Shown: positions 13,120-25,561 of the stretch, piece by piece | Layout: every line of letters begins with the position of its first letter | Position numbering within the stretch: position 1 is the stretch's first letter | The notes under the pieces: model-generated | Told to the model about the DNA's origin: nothing | Databases searched by the model: none | What the model saw: only the letters and a program-made list of their open reading frames with translations | Made by a program: the position numbers and the translations under genes | DNA from: Atopsyche davidsoni | Taxonomy: Eukaryota > Arthropoda > Insecta > Trichoptera > Hydrobiosidae | DNA length: 64,000 bases | Direction of reading: 5' to 3' | Assembly (NCBI GenBank): GCA_022113835.1 | Contig: JAILWY010000009.1 | Coordinates: 2,331,501 to 2,395,500 of the forward strand

Positions 13120-13780
13120 ACCTGGCGAGAATAGAACGATGATAATGACGACGCAAAGCATACGAGATAGCATTTGTGTTACAGGGCTGATGCCACATGG
13201 ACGAAGCAGGATCGCATCCCGTCCATATTGGCAAGCAGCCTGGGACGCAGTTGATGACTTCTGCGAGAAGATCCAGAATACCTGGAGAGGCCTCAGCTAG
13301 TGAGCCCCTCCCTCCCTCCGTGACTACGACTTCATGTCTTACTCCCTCACAGGAAGCATGAAGATAGAAAAGCCTTGTTACAGGAACGCAGCGAATGACA
13401 ATGAATATGCCTGCGAGGGACCGTTCATCCGGACCGGATCTGGAATATTACCTGACGAGAATAGGACGATGACAATGACGACGCAAAGCACACGAGATGG
13501 AACAGGGCTGGTGCCACACGGGCGAAGCAGGATCTCATCCCGTCCATATTGGCAAGCAGCCTGGGATGCAGTTGATGACTTCTGCGAGAAGGTCCAGAAT
13601 ACCTGGAGAGGGCTCAGCTAGTGAGCCCCTCCATCTCTCCGTGACTACGACTTCATGTCTTACTCCCTCACAGGAAGCATGAAGATAGAAAAGCCTTGTT
13701 ACAGGAACGTAGCGAATGACAATGTGAGGGAACTTCCCCGCAGGGACGGTTCACCTAAAAGAGATGACTGTCGGAACTAG
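13120..13780 (+). repeat. Two-unit tandem repeat of about 330 bp
   Basis: Unit 1 (13120-13449) and unit 2 (13450 to about 13780) match closely. The offset is 330 bp at the 5' part and 321 bp after a 9-bp indel. Both keep an open frame reading ...SRPYWQAAWDAVDDFCEK...NTWRGLS followed by a stop, so part of the unit may derive from a coding sequence. A diverged, partial relative lies at about 28290-28650. The 3' side runs into unique sequence ending with an AATAAA near 14158. I do not recognise the family; a non-LTR retroelement is one possibility. Confidence 0.65.
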
Positions 13781-14689
13781 AAGATTACCTGCCGGTTCCT
13801 CAGCTCCGGTTGTTTTATAATATATTTTGGTTATTTACCTATAGCTCGCGAGAGTGCAATTCCCACTGAAACACCGTGTATTCCACATTAAACCACGCCT
13901 ATGACAACAAGTCGATAGATTGTATATACACAAAAGTTGGCCATCCTTGATGTGGACTATTCGTTGAGCATTCATTGGTCATCAATCAATATATTTTCCC
14001 TACACAAACTCGTTAACTAAATTAGAGTAATCCATGTAGGTTCGCTACCACCTAAGCCACATCTTGTAAGCCCCACAACCTGCGGGCACGATCATGCGAC
14101 AGCCACATACAGTATTGTAAGCATAGCCCTAACAACTATTGTAAATTAACATAAGAAAATAAAGAATCTTGGAATTTATTTTTTTGCATACATTGGTCGT
14201 TTATTTATTTTACTAGACGCAAATTTGCTGTTTCGCATGATTTGCCTTCAAGCTTGTATGCTAGAAATTGTTTCGTTTAATGTACGTAATTAGTGACATC
14301 TGTTGAAGAAATCTAACGTTCAGACAGCCAAAGAAAGTTACACTTTAATTTCAAAATGGTGAATAACAATTTTAGATTAATCTAACGACTTCATCGGACC
14401 GTATCAAATAGTTGAAAACATAAAAATAATTCGTTCACAATACCTGCCTGATCTGTTGTTATGGCCTATTTTATAATATGTTATAATATATCCATATGCT
14501 TTATTTTATTGGTGACCGGTTAAGTCTCACAGCATATCATTCACAAAATAAAAAAAACCCTATGGCTATTTATTCAATATTTTTACTCTGACGTTGTGTG
14601 ATAACTATATTTTACTTGTGTCTAACTTATAACTAGACTATTACCTTGTATGGTTAAAAATTATATTTAAGAATAAAATAATAGTAATT

Positions 14690-14830
14690 GATTGATTTAC
14701 TGACTATAACTCGAAAGCAGACCTTCACAGTCGCCTTGCATGCCTTCAAAAACGTACACAATTACCAGATAAATAACCGCTTATCGATCAACATAGACGT
14801 AAAACTCAAAAAAGATTGCTAATCTATATC
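14690..14830 (+). repeat. Dispersed repeat, copy 1
   Basis: This is about 130 bp including 'gcagaccttcacagtcgcc' and 'gccttcaaaaacg', and it matches 40975-41105 with scattered substitutions. Family unknown. Confidence 0.55.
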
Positions 14831-15277
14831 ATGAATGTGCAACGCTAAATCGATGCAATGCAACGTGATATAGTATTATAATATTATGAATTATAATTTC
14901 CCTGGATACTTATGTAAATAAATAAATAATTTCGTTTAGTATATTTTGTTTCGGGACAGTGATCATCAAGTTTATCTCAAGGTATTCGTATGGTGAAAAA
15001 AGGCGTAAATAGTGTCTAAGTATAATTGTAAGATAGTTTGGTGGTTAGACACAAAATGAAATCTCGAATCGAGTAATTAAATACAACACGCTGTATTTAC
15101 AGTTTACGGTTCAGTGATGGCAATGCTACTTTAAAAAATCACCAATTACTCTATACGCAAATCACCTGATTTATTGATCAGCGTTTCAGAAACGGAGCGC
15201 AACCTTTTGTGTGACCGATCGAATTTAATACCGTCGAATGTTTATTTTACTTTCTGGTGTAACTATTTTTGCAAGTA

Positions 15278-15400
15278 ACCATGAGAAAAATCGAGGCTTT
15301 GGATATGTGGCTTTATGAGAGAATCCTTGAAATACCACGGGTTGAGAGAGTCTTGCACAGAATGCGCAAACAAAGAGAAATCCTGACGATGGTAAAAAAG
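15278..15400 (+). pseudogene. LINE reverse-transcriptase C-terminal fragment
   Basis: The translated frame reads KIEALDMWLYERILEIPR...VLHRMRKQREILTMVKK. This resembles the tail of insect non-LTR reverse transcriptases, where an 'EAFEMWxYRRxLxIxW' stretch precedes 'LLxTVKKRKxxYxGHIxR'. Only about 40 codons remain, then the sequence switches to an inverted dispersed repeat (15406-15735). It is a dead, 5'-truncated and rearranged copy. Confidence 0.65.
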
Positions 15401-15405
15401 GTTTT

Positions 15406-15736
15406 TCATCAAGTGTTTTTCCTCAGAGGAGGTTGGCGACCATTTCACTGCCATTTCACAGCGTTCATGGTTTTCTAAGGAGAAAATAGTGTAGTGGGTC
15501 CTCGAGTCCTTCTACACCGCAGTTTTATATTGGAAGGAAAAGCCTGCATATTGCTGCTGCCCAATAGCATTATTATATAATCCTTTACTTAAAAACCTCT
15601 GGCGTTTAGATCTGATACTCCTTCAGCAGCAAGCTACAGAAACAATAGCAGGAGCCTCCCCACCTAGATAAAGTACTTCCAGAGCATATCCCTCCACAAT
15701 CAATCGATTCTTTACACATGCTCAGGGTAAAAAATG
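15406..15736 (+). repeat. Dispersed repeat unit, related to 56165-56385
   Basis: Blocks 'agtgtagtgggtcct', 'tggcgtttagatctgatact' and 'agcaagctacagaaacaat' occur here and in the same order at 56210-56315. Part is inverted at 1812-1875. Bases about 15420-15450 are the reverse complement of the LINE 3' tail. Confidence 0.65.
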
Positions 15737-16457
15737 TTAAAGTCTCCTATATATTAATTTTAGATTAATGTCAATCTGAATGCGTTTTTATTTACCCATG
15801 CAGGTATTAGTATGTTTATGTGATTAAGCACATTTTTTCATACATTGAAAACGATTAAAGAAAACTCTCAGAAAATATCATCGTGACTTGTGAGGGATTC
15901 GAACCCACATCCCCAAGCTTTCATGGCCGGTGCATTTATCCAACTATGCTAACGAGCCACTGCAATTTAGTGAGAATTTTTAATAATCATAATCTACATA
16001 TGAACTAATATGCTCGGGCTAATCAATATTTAATGATTTGCAAACACTGGACTTTTTAATTAAAGTAACAAGTGAAGCATTTTTATATCCAAGTCTGGTT
16101 ATTATTATTTTTAAAATCTATTGATGTTTAGCCGAGACGCGCACCATTCAATTATATTAATTTTAGATTAATGTCAATCTGAATGCGTTTTTATTTACCC
16201 ATGCAGGTATTAGTATGTTTATGTGATTAAGCACATTTTTTCATACATTGAAAACGATTAAAGAAAACTCTCAGAAAATATCTCACTAAATTGCAGTGGC
16301 TCGTTAGCATAGTTGGATAAATGCACCGGCCATGAAAGCTTGGGGATGTGGGTTCGAATCCCTCACAAGTCACGATGATATTTTCTGAGAGTTTTCTTTA
16401 ATCGTTTTCAATGTATGAAAAAATGTGCTTAATCACATAAAAATTAAAGTCTCCTAT
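15737..16457. mobile_element. Composite SINE insertion with 14-bp target-site duplication
   Basis: The direct repeat ttaaagtctcctat occurs at 15737-15750 and 16444-16457, bracketing 693 bp. Inside are a minus-strand SINE (15751 to about 15978) with a tRNA-like head, a unique spacer (about 15979-16157), a second minus-strand SINE body without head (16158-16283), and a plus-strand head plus partial body (16284-16443). The host sequence on the right is a LINE fragment. The duplication indicates target-primed insertion of the whole composite, or of a first SINE that later rearranged. Confidence 0.8.
15880..15965 (-). repeat. tRNA-like head of SINE (minus copy)
   Basis: Read on the minus strand there is an A-box-like tagcatagttgg and a B box ggttcgaatcc, spaced as in tRNA. 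A 7-bp acceptor-like stem has one wobble and one mismatch, and the anticodon-loop position would read TGA. No CCA or clean cloverleaf is present and a long non-tRNA body follows, so it is a SINE promoter, not a tRNA gene. Confidence 0.75.
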
Positions 16458-16965
16458 TTTGGCAATATTTTTCGAAACAATAAATGCAGTACAGTTTCCT
16501 ACAGCAGATTGTCCAAGGGAAAAGGAGAAAACTTACGTGGATGCTGAATTTACGACAGTGGCTGAAAGTCGGAAGTACGGCTTAATATAAATATGTATTC
16601 AATGAAATGGTCACCAACCTCCTCTGAGGAGAGGCACTCGAAAAAGATCACATTTATCTTAAAGACTACTGCAGCTGCTTGTCCAGGGAAAGATCCAAGG
16701 AAAAAAATGAATTGGAAGAAGAAAGCTTAGATGGATGCAAAATACAGGAAGTCGGCAGTATTGCCGAATAAGTAAGATAGTCACCAACCTACTCTGAAGA
16801 GAGGCACTCGAAGAAGATTCCATTTAGCTTAAAGCCCACTGCAACTGGAATTGGATGAAGAGAGTTAACATGGATGCGAAATTCTCGCTAAATGCTGAAA
16901 GTCGGCAACACAGCCAAACCAGTGAGATGGTCAAACAGCGTACTCTGAGGAGAGGCACTCGGAGA
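16458..16965 (+). repeat. LINE 3'-end fragments in tandem, three units
   Basis: The block ending 'gaggcactcgaaaaaga' recurs at about 16630, 16800 and 16950 (spacings 169 and 149 bp). Each is preceded by a degenerate frame similar to 'LIVQGKIQGKRGxGRRKxxWxxN', the tail of a non-LTR reverse transcriptase. The first unit still shows 'SYFGNIFRN'-like residues just after the SINE insertion. This looks like tandem duplication of a LINE tail. Confidence 0.65.
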
Positions 16966-17867
16966 AGAAGTGAAATAATGGATGTCTTGCCAGAGATCGT
17001 ATCATGTCTGTGTACTCGAATGAAGGCAATATTAGCTCAGATTGTGCGACGTGCCCTTGGGGGGCGACACGCATCGGGAATTATATAACTCAGGCATAAA
17101 GAGGCTGCAATTCGGTTTATTGGTCGTTGGTACTTTACTTTGCCGACAAATTGTCAATAAGTGGGGACGATGGCGACGAGGTGGGGCGAATAAAATGCCC
17201 GCTAAGAATCTATAATATCCAGTTTATATTTAATTGTTTCGTAATAAACATTGATGACATCCAATTATAATTTGAATAGTATCTAACTGTGATTGTGCTT
17301 CAAAGGTATTTTACAGTTTCGGGAATGTGACAATGTTTCCCCGTGGATTGAATTGATATAACGTGTTAAATTGATAAAAATTAAAAAGCGCTTGAATTAT
17401 TGAATGGATTATTAACACCGATTTTTTTTTTAGAAATATATTTTTGAAGAAAATTTTTCGTCTTGAATGTTTACTGCAGAATTAAATTATTAGTTGTACT
17501 GCAAAAACCTCGTCAAAATATTTTCATTAACTAAATATTAACAAATTTTTTTTTTTTGTTGTGAGTATATTCAGTGTTTTGCACCTGCTAGCAACGAAGC
17601 GATTCCAACATTTGTAATTTTAATTATAAAGCATTTGTTGTTTAAATTATTACTTTAAAAAATGTCTTAAATCCTAAAGAAACCTTGCCGCAACAAGCGA
17701 GTGATTTCACTCGATCCGACAAAAGACTGTTATTATTTAGTACACACAGCATTGCAGTGCAATTTTAAACGATGCTAAACAAAACGAATTGCTCCAAGTC
17801 GCATTACAATGCAATCTTGCCTTCTTAAAATAATATTGCGACATAAATAACCGATTGCAAAACTCCT
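16966..17867. other. Upstream flank of the zinc transporter, no gene seen
   Basis: AT-rich DNA with poly-T tracts. No ORF or RNA gene is supported. Confidence 0.45.
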
Positions 17868-18143
17868 CGTGGATGCTGCAGGGAGCTCGCATTGCCGCCG
17901 CGGCCGACGGTCGACGCGAGTGTCAATCACAATTTGTAGGTTAGAAAAATGACAAGCTAGATTTACAATCGAACAAAATGTTAATTTTCCATTCAAAACG
18001 TTGTGAAACGATGCGCATTTCATCAAACCTTATTTCACAATGAAGCAGGTCTTCTGAAACGCCCCAGCGTCAGAGGATGCGAGTCGCGTCAGCCGATCTG
18101 ACATTGTGTTATTTTCCGTCGCTCGTTTGGGTTCAATCGAAGG
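17868..18143 (+). promoter_or_regulatory. Probable promoter / 5'UTR of the zinc transporter long form
   Basis: A CpG-rich patch at 17878-17925 stands out of AT-rich DNA just upstream of the long-form ATG at 18144. No convincing TATA box or metal-response element core (TGCRCNC) was found by eye. The promoter role is inferred from position and base composition. Confidence 0.35.
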
Positions 18144-21100
18144 ATGTCTGACCGGGAGCAGCGCGAGGGGCCGAGAAGGATCACCACGTACAATGTGGCG
18201 CTCCACGACGAGGACTCCTCGCCGGACCACAATAAGAGGTTTCGATCCCTGAGCCTGACGACGGACGGAGGAGCCGCGGGCCAGGGCGCCTCTGATAAGA
18301 CTCGCATTCTCGACAGCTCCGATGGGAACGGCTGGACGGACGCGGCGGACGTCCCGGCCAGCGTCGTCGAGGGCAGGGTGGAAGTCTGCGAGGACGACGG
18401 GCGCTGCGGCCCCAAAAAGTAAGTACCACCGCTTCTTCTCAATCTACTTTAGTCAACGCACTAAATATTTCATGCATCTTATTACAGTGCTTTTAATATA
18501 TGTAAATCAATAATATATTAATTTCTGGGTCAAATGGCAAAGTGCAGTATCAGATTCTACCCGCAGTGTATTGCTTCATGACAGTGTAATTTTTCATTCG
18601 TAATTATTATTCTTGCCCAAACTGTTTTGATGGTCTTTGAAAAGTCTTTGATTAAATTTACAATTCATTTCAGGTAAGTTATTGAAAAGCTTTTATCATA
18701 TCTCTATCTCTAAAAAAAATGGCACAACTTTCTTTAGAATTCATGATTTAACCAGAATTTTGACGCGTATCATACCGCAGTTTATAAAATATCAATATTA
18801 TTATATATAACAAAATACTAGTGGTTAAAACCTCTAGTCCTCTCTGTAAATCTTAAAATAAAAAATAAATAAATAAAGGTACATCTAATTTGAATGTGCA
18901 CTTGACGTCGTACCAATTTCTGTAACATTTAATTTTATCATCCTCAAATTCGTATTCTGAAGACACCGAAAATCTTACATTATATAATTTTATCTGGTTT
19001 TAGCGAATAATGTAGACAAGTTGTATGTAGACACATCAGGTAGATCAAATATAAAATGCTTTAAAGCTGACCGACGCAAGTGAGCGGGCCCAATGTACTT
19101 AAAAAGTTACCTGCCTTGGATCTATGGATTTATCCTGGCGTGCTTGCACCGCTTTCCGAATCTATAAAATACAGAATAACATTTTGTACAACATCGCTTT
19201 TATCCAAAATTCAATATTTTTACTAATTATTTTCAACTTATTGCTTAAAGGCGGGCAATAATGTGTCAATAACTACATTCAATTTATTTATCTTTAGCGT
19301 GAATGATAAGGATTATCTATTCCAGAGATGTCCAATACACACAATTAATATGAGTATCTAATGTAAACATGGAAGAAAAAAAAAAAACATTTTAAAGATT
19401 ACCTTTTTGTTGTTTTTTCTCTTCATTTTATTTTTTTATTTCACAGTATCAAAAAAATTTCAGCTCAGCTTTTGTCAATGTTAACAACTGATCTACCTTA
19501 TTCTAGTGACACGAATATAGACGAGAACATTATTGTAGCATAGTCGTAGGGTATTCTTAAATATTATAGCTTCAATAGTACACTAAAGTATTTGTTATTA
19601 TCATAGACTATTTTTATAAATATCCATAATATAATAACATTAACGTGGACTTATAAGTGTTAATTCAGGAAGTCCATGGGTACTTGTTATTTATTTATAA
19701 TGTTTATCATAAAAACAAATAGTTGCCCAAGTATGGTTAGTCACATCGTAACTTTTTATCTTAGGTAGATTCATAGAACCTTTGATTGTGTGTTTAATAT
19801 AAAATAAATTGATAATAAATCCATTGGCTTAGCCTGGTGCTATCTTGTGAGATATTGGAGTTCTCCTTGGGCTGCCATTAAGAGTGTAATCAACGCACTC
19901 GGTTTTTTATAACAATTCAGTGTTATTGTATTGTAGTGTAAAAGGTCCACTAGTCTTTAATTCTTATCCTTGTGCAAACATGGCTGAAGAGGAGACCTCA
20001 ATGTTGTAGTAAGTGTTATTACATCCTTTCTGCTGTAATCCATCGCTCATAACCAGTGTGCCGTTGATCATCAGGTGCATTGCACATAACCTCAATCTAG
20101 CCCTTCTTAACCATGGGTCATATCTTTAGTTACCAGGCTGGAAAGGTGACATACGGCTCCACCCCGAGCCCCGGGACTTCTGTCAATAGAGTGATATTCT
20201 GCGTTCACGGGAATCCTTCAACAGGATGTTGCGCTGTTATGGACAATTCCAGACCACTCCCTTCAGCTGATGTTCCATACGGTGAGCCAAATTGATGTCG
20301 CCTATATATTTTTAAAACAAAAGTTTTGCTTTTTATGAAATAAATTCATTGCAAAAGAAGTTTTAATATTATTGTATTAATAAGCATATTTTGTAAATAA
20401 ATTGTGCTTACAATTACGCTTTCATTGTGCTTGAAAAAATGATTATATCTGTATTATTTTTCACTTACCGAGTAAATGTAAACAATCATTTGATATCAGC
20501 GAAATCTGTCGGAGTTAAATGTGATATATTTTTTATATACATTGGGTACACTTTATCAATCTGGCGTGCGAAAGTCGGTGTTGTGCTATGTGCAAAATAA
20601 ATTCTCTAATCATATTATTATCTACATATTACTGAATTATTTTTATTAATTGTGAATCTTATCTCAATTGAATTGTTAAGATATGTTCAATTAATAATCT
20701 TGATCTTTGAATTCAAGTAGCTTTTTCTTGATGAAAATATTTAAATTCTTACATCACTTTCTCTTAGTTATTCAATAAATTTGATAATGTGACAAAAGAA
20801 CACTACTTTAACATTGTAGATGATCAACAAAAAAGTATAATATGCTATATGGGCATATATATTTATAAACAGTCATTACAATCCAAAATTGGATACTATT
20901 GTCTATAAAATAAATTTTAAATTATATTTTCATTATAGTATCTCTTTTTCCTTGGTATAAATGCAAAAATGTGACCCCATTTGTTCAGAGCAAGTAAATA
21001 TTATCATTTCATTGTTTTAGATTTTTTTTGTTATCATTTTATTACTTACTTTTTTTAATAAATTAATTGCTTATTTAAATCAAAATTATTATTGATATCG

Positions 21101-24100
21101 GGTATATTTTTATTACTACATGAGAAAAGCTCAAGTAGTATAGTAAGAAAGTTTGCCATGTATAAATTTTCATAAATTGGTTTGTTTAACAATTTGTTAA
21201 GTACGGTAAGTATCTATAATTTTTGCTTTAGACATCTCAGGCAAGAGTTTATTATAAACTATTGGTATTTCATATTTGAGTAAATAGTATGTCTCTGTGA
21301 TTTCAAAAAAATTATTATTAATTATCCTGAGGCATTTTTCAACCTGTATTTTAATTAATTTATGTATATTGTCTTTCAGGACATTGCCATAAAAATCGGA
21401 ATGAAGAAATAGACAAGAAAGCTCGTCGAAAACTAATCATCGCCAGTATTCTCTGCGTGATATTTATGATTGCAGAGATTGTCGGTAAGTTAATATTTTA
21501 AAATGCCGAATCATAAATTCTTACATTCGTCGATACGTGACGAAATTGCAAGAATTTACATCTTCAAGCGGTATTTGCTGATATGCATAACAACAAATAC
21601 CCGATTTGCTGAGCATGGTTATAAATATTTTCACATTTTGGTTTAAAATAAAGTCCAAAGCTCAGGTTTGCTTGTCATCAAATTACTTACATGATTCATA
21701 TTGTAGATTTTAATTATATATGTCATACATATTATAGTTAAATAACTATGCTAAAAAGGGATTATTTATTATGAATATCAAAGCAAAACTCTGCTATGGA
21801 ATCAAATAATCAATCTCTTTTTACATAATATATAGATATATTATTGATTTTGTTATATACATGATATTGCTAATATTCCAGCTGCCTGTTAGTCGAGAGC
21901 TTATGGTTACTTCAAACATATGTTCGAATAAGAGCAAATCAATTTAGATATTTTCAATCCTTAAAAAAATATAAATTACCTTTACCAAGCTCGGTGAAAA
22001 GGATAACTCACCGAGAAAGAGTAATTGATTGAAGTTTACTGTGATTTTTGTTTGTATAAGATAAATACTGGACACGCAATCGGTCAATCATATAACTGTT
22101 AGCATCTAATCACTATACTTGTACTCGGCAACCTGTCTTTGACTTGCAACCCTCATGTTTAACAAACTTTTTATTTAGAATACTTAAGTTTTGATGGCTC
22201 TTAGTCACAGAGCTCACATTAAAAACATGACTAGTAATGTTTGAATATACTTTTTAATTTTTCAGGTGGTTACCTATCGAGTAGTTTGGCAATAGCCACG
22301 GACGCAGCTCATCTTCTGACGGACTTTGCGAGTTTCATGATATCACTGTTTTCCATATGGGTAGCTAGCAGACCGGCCACCAGGACGTACGTTTCTCTTT
22401 CAACTAAATAAAAAAACTTGTTGAAAATCTAATTTAATACCTGCTATTTATTTTATAAAAGCTATTACGTATATCAAATTTAGTGATTTTTTCTGTATAC
22501 ATAAAGTAAGTAATGATTTCGTGACTTATATTTTTTGTATATAATACATGTACGGTTTTTGTAATTTCAGAATGTCATTCGGCTGGTACAGGGCAGAGGT
22601 AATTGGTGCCCTGACATCAGTGCTGATGATCTGGGTGGTGACGGGGATCCTGGTGTACCTTGCCATTGAACGTTGCATCAAACAAGACTTTGAGATCGAT
22701 GCGACTGTCATGCTGATCACCTCGGCTGTCGGTGTAGCTGTCAACATCATGTAAGTCAATATTAATATCTAAGCACCCTCAAAACATCACTGTAATAAGC
22801 TTCAAATTATCTACAACCATATTTTTGCTGTGCAAAGTTTTTTTTTATATATATGTATTTAAAAGTTGTGATTGTTATCTACTCTACTCTTTTATCTTAC
22901 AATTTCGTTAATCGTTTTGTGGATCCAACTGTGATAGCTTGAATATTTTAATAATATAATATTTCTACTGTTACCAGTAAATCTTATGGAGACTCGTGTA
23001 AACTGTAGTTAAATATCACTAAAACTGTGTCATTGCTAACTTTTTATTTTAAGTGTTTACAATAAAGTCATTAAGATCGCAATATGTAATTATACATGTT
23101 TGTCAATAAATTACTTATTTATGAACACAACATATCGTTAGCCATATTGTTTTTACATCATAATTTATTATATGGGCAAATAAATAACAGAATGATCTGA
23201 CTAGTTGACTAATGAATAGTAATAAATTTGTGACTTGGTTGCATTTGATGGCAGGTGATATTCATCTTCAGATGTGAATTATGAACAATTTCAAGACAAT
23301 GCTCACACTTTATTTTTTTATTTATTCTCATATACCATTTATGGGCGTTGCAATTACAAAAAATAACTGCAGTCATTATTCTTCTTTAGTGGTCTTGAAG
23401 TGTACAGAAAACAATACTTGTTCATCGTAGATTTCTACCGCAGTTAACTAATTCACTGCAGGTACTTATAATAGTCACTTCTGATTTATTATCAAGCTAT
23501 ATAATTTTATGTGGCTTAAGTCAAGTTGTCAATATAATTAACCCATAAAAATTATAATGCTGTGACAATTTAATTATCTATACATGATGAACCATTTGTA
23601 AAGTATCACATTACTCTTTAAAATGTCATTAAAATGGTGATTTGTATAGGCGTATATTATAAGGGCCTAATTATTTTTATTTGAAAAACTACAATGTCCT
23701 TTTGGTATTAAACTTATTTGGTACTTAATTGAATATCATGCTCATTTATATGGTCCCTGGAAATAATAAAGTTTAATTTGAATATTCCCTAGCATATTAT
23801 GCTTAACTCCAGTAATTTTGTCGAGTAGCAAGTATCAATATATCATGTGCTGTCTGCGCCTAAAGCATATTTACCATTTGATATATCCTTTTCAATTGCA
23901 AATTGATCAAAAAAGTTGGACAAGACATGTTATAATAATTTATTTTAAAATTATATTATTTTTTGTTGTTGTGTAGAAGCACGGCGGAAGTAGTAGAAGA
24001 CACCTTGACAAGCCTTAACTATATATATACCATAAAACATGAATACCTAACTCTTTCTCTGTAAAATATTTTTTTTATAAATACAACCATGGCTAGAAAA

Positions 24101-25561
24101 TTTATTGATAAACTTCTTTTTTTCTTTGCACCTGTCTTTGGTTTGTACAATAGACCTGAATGAAATGAAAAAGTTCAATCTGAAAATGATGATATTATAT
24201 TCATATGGTGTCTTGTAGCCTGTATTTTGAATGGATTGAAATTGATTTTAGCATGGGTCTGACACTTCATGAGCACGGTCATGGTCACAGCCACGGGGGA
24301 GGCGGAGGTGGTGGTCACGGACACTCTCACGGAGGTAGTTCAAGGCAACCCAAACCTACCAGTGGCATCAGTAACCCGACGCTCAAGGTAGGTCTAAACA
24401 TATTAACAAATAATATTTTATCCCTCCATAATCATGATTAATTTGCAGGTTTCGGCAGCCTGAAATGATTTTTTGAGAATAGATTTCGCAGTGTATAATA
24501 CATTATTTTATTATTATTCAGATTGAAGATGGAGCTGATCATGACTCTGATGCTCACGAAGCTGCAGAGACGAGAGTAGAAATCGAGTCACCAAAACACA
24601 TCAGATCTGAGCGCAACATCAATGTTAGGGCTGCGTATATTCATGTGATTGGAGACTTCCTCCAGAGCTTCGGAGTGTTCATAGCAGCTTTAGTAATTTA
24701 TTATAAGGTATGTTTGCACACTTACTATTTTAAAAGTGCTTTTGATGACAGTGTTTATTTATCTAATTATAAATGTTCTACTTCCAGCCGGAATGGTCAT
24801 TGGTGGATCCAATTTGTACATTCCTCTTCTCAATTTTGGTTATGTTCACAACATTCTCCATCATCCGAGATACTCTTCTTGTTCTCATGGAAGGTTCTCC
24901 AAGAGGACTAGATTTCCAGGTAAGACAATTATTTAGTCTTAAAGATTCATTCTTTTCATTATCATTCATTTCATTATCTAACCAATATTTTTTTTATAAC
25001 AGCATATTGAAAGTGGAAATAGAAAATGTCATTTATTTTGGATTATTAGTATAGAATAATAGTTTTAGATCATCGGTATGCTTTATTCAAATATGATACT
25101 GTGTTACATGTGGCCTCGGTGTTTGATGTTTCAGGAGGTGTGCAACACCTTCCTCAGTTTGCCTGGCGTAGTGCGAGTGCACAACCTCCGCATGTGGGCG
25201 CTCTCCCTAGACAAGACGGCTCTGGCTTGCCATCTTGCTATCAGTGAGTAAACAAGGACTCATTTCGCCTTCTTGAATTGCTGTATTTATAAAATTGTCA
25301 GGCAATATTGTGAAAAATCACAAATGCAATGCTTTTCCTTATGTGATTGTCTTACTGGGTTTGAGTAGGTAACAAATTCGCTTTTGCTGGGCTATATTCA
25401 ATTTTGTACTTTCAGAACCTGGAGTAGAGCCACAGAGGGTACTGCAGGAAGCCACTCGAGTCGTACACGACAAGTACAACTTTTTCGAAATGACTCTCCA
25501 GATCGAGGAGTTCAACAAGGACATGGAAGAGTGTCGTCAGTGTAAGATGCCGGTCGTCTGA
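18144..25561 (+). CDS. ZnT35C: Zinc transporter, SLC30/CDF family (ZnT2/3/8-like; ZnT35C-like)
   Basis: The product should be a proton-coupled exporter moving Zn2+ from the cytosol into vesicles or out of the cell. Exons by splice site and phase: 18144-18418, 20130-20281, 21380-21484, 22266-22386, 22571-22750, 24252-24387, 24522-24707, 24788-24919, 25135-25243, 25416-25561 (1542 nt, 513 aa). All introns are GT-AG and the frame is unbroken. The protein has an acidic/polar N-terminus, an HCH motif at 144-146 as in ZnT2/3/8, and six membrane segments from about 155 to 410. TM2 carries HLLTD (H193, D197) and TM5 carries HVIGD (H364, D368), the intramembrane Zn site. A His/Gly-rich loop (about 284-306) lies between TM4 and TM5. 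The C-terminal cytosolic domain ends [10 protein letters not shown]. The subfamily is firm; the exact orthologue name is inferred. Confidence 0.93.
19980..20008 (+). CDS. ZnT35C: Alternative first coding exon of the zinc transporter
   Basis: An ATG at 19980 opens MAEEETSML and runs into a consensus donor (gtaagt at 20009) in phase 2. That is the phase needed by the acceptor at 20129/20130, and also the phase used by the long first exon. Joining it gives [19 protein letters not shown] and a 431-aa protein lacking the long polar N-terminus. The 121-bp intron is short but plausible. This implies a second promoter inside intron 1. The splice is predicted, not observed. Confidence 0.6.

Noticed and set aside
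15880..15965. A functional tRNA gene (also at 16300-16372 and 38570-38712)
   Set aside because: A and B boxes are good, but stems are imperfect and the copies share a long non-tRNA body and target duplications, which is SINE structure.
18089..18442. Minus-strand ORFs of 82-117 codons
   Set aside because: Shadows of the GC-rich first exon of the zinc transporter. The plus frame ends at a consensus donor with the right phase.
20113..20129. ATG at 20113 as start of the zinc transporter
   Set aside because: It lies upstream of the tttag acceptor that links in phase to both first exons, so it is probably intronic. Use as a third start cannot be excluded.
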